Position numbers and translations under genes: made by a program. From Pelagibacteraceae bacterium AG-345-O09 (GTDB lineage: Bacteria > Pseudomonadota > Alphaproteobacteria > Pelagibacterales > Pelagibacteraceae): a stretch of 64,000 nt of DNA. A model generated the notes under the pieces. That model had not been told where the DNA came from. It saw only the letters and a list, made by a program, of their open reading frames with translations, and ran no database searches. The stretch covers positions 62,001 through 126,000 of the forward strand of contig QCBC01000002.1 of the NCBI GenBank assembly GCA_003281725.1. Direction: 5' to 3'. This document shows positions 63,735 to 64,000 of this stretch, one piece after another. Each line of letters opens with the position of its first letter. The stretch's first letter is position 1.

Positions 63735-64000
63735 TTAGTGAAGTGAACCCCAGTTATCACCAATATTTAAGTCTACAGTTAATGGAATAGAGAATGAATG
63801 TTGGTCACTATTTGCTACACTTGTCATTTCTTCAGTTATTATTTTTCTTATTTTTTCAACCCCTAATTTCGGCGTTTCAAAAATCAATTCATCATGTATC
63901 TGTAAAAGCATCTTTGTATCTTGATTTTTTTGCTCGTTTAATCTTTTTTCTAATCTTATCATTGCTAATCTCATTATTTCAGAGGCTGAACCCTGGATTG
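63735..64000 (-). CDS. polA: DNA polymerase I, C-terminal part (5' end outside window)
   Basis: IQGSASEIMRLAMIRLE and motif C LLQIHDELIFE; frame open to window edge. Confidence 0.95.
   Translation of the reverse strand, partial: IQGSASEIMRLAMIRLEKRLNEQKNQDTKMLLQIHDELIFETPKLGVEKIRKIITEEMTSVANSDQHSFSIPLTVDLNIGDNWGSLH

Overview
AT-rich, extremely compact bacterial chromosome segment. The gene content, alphaproteobacterial gene order (ctaC-D-B-[small ORF]-G-E-surf1; ispH-thrB-rnhA; chvG/chvI; amgK-murU-tsaE) and near-zero spacers fit a SAR11/Pelagibacterales genome (inference; no search was run). The window is almost entirely housekeeping: threonine/isoprenoid genes, the aa3 cytochrome c oxidase and its assembly factors, lipid A/Kdo genes, purD, ileS/lspA/ribF, groESL, typA, tldD/pmbA, cfa, hsp20, purine salvage, msrA/sulfurtransferase, an RND efflux pair, a peptidoglycan-recycling neighbourhood, ahcY, a ChvG/ChvI-like two-component system and the 3' part of polA. 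I found no tRNA, rRNA, CRISPR array, mobile element, prophage or obvious defence system. The observations most worth a second look are small or non-standard: a 41-aa membrane ORF coupled by ATGA overlaps between ctaB and ctaG; an orphan intrinsic terminator plus a 38-aa highly basic ORF upstream of typA; matching heat-shock-type promoter elements before groES and hsp20; a Lys-rich coiled-coil protein of unknown function; an unusual beta5-alpha5 loop in the ChvI-like receiver; and repeated convergent gene pairs whose stop codons share 4 bp. I did not find a clear-cut new multi-gene system.
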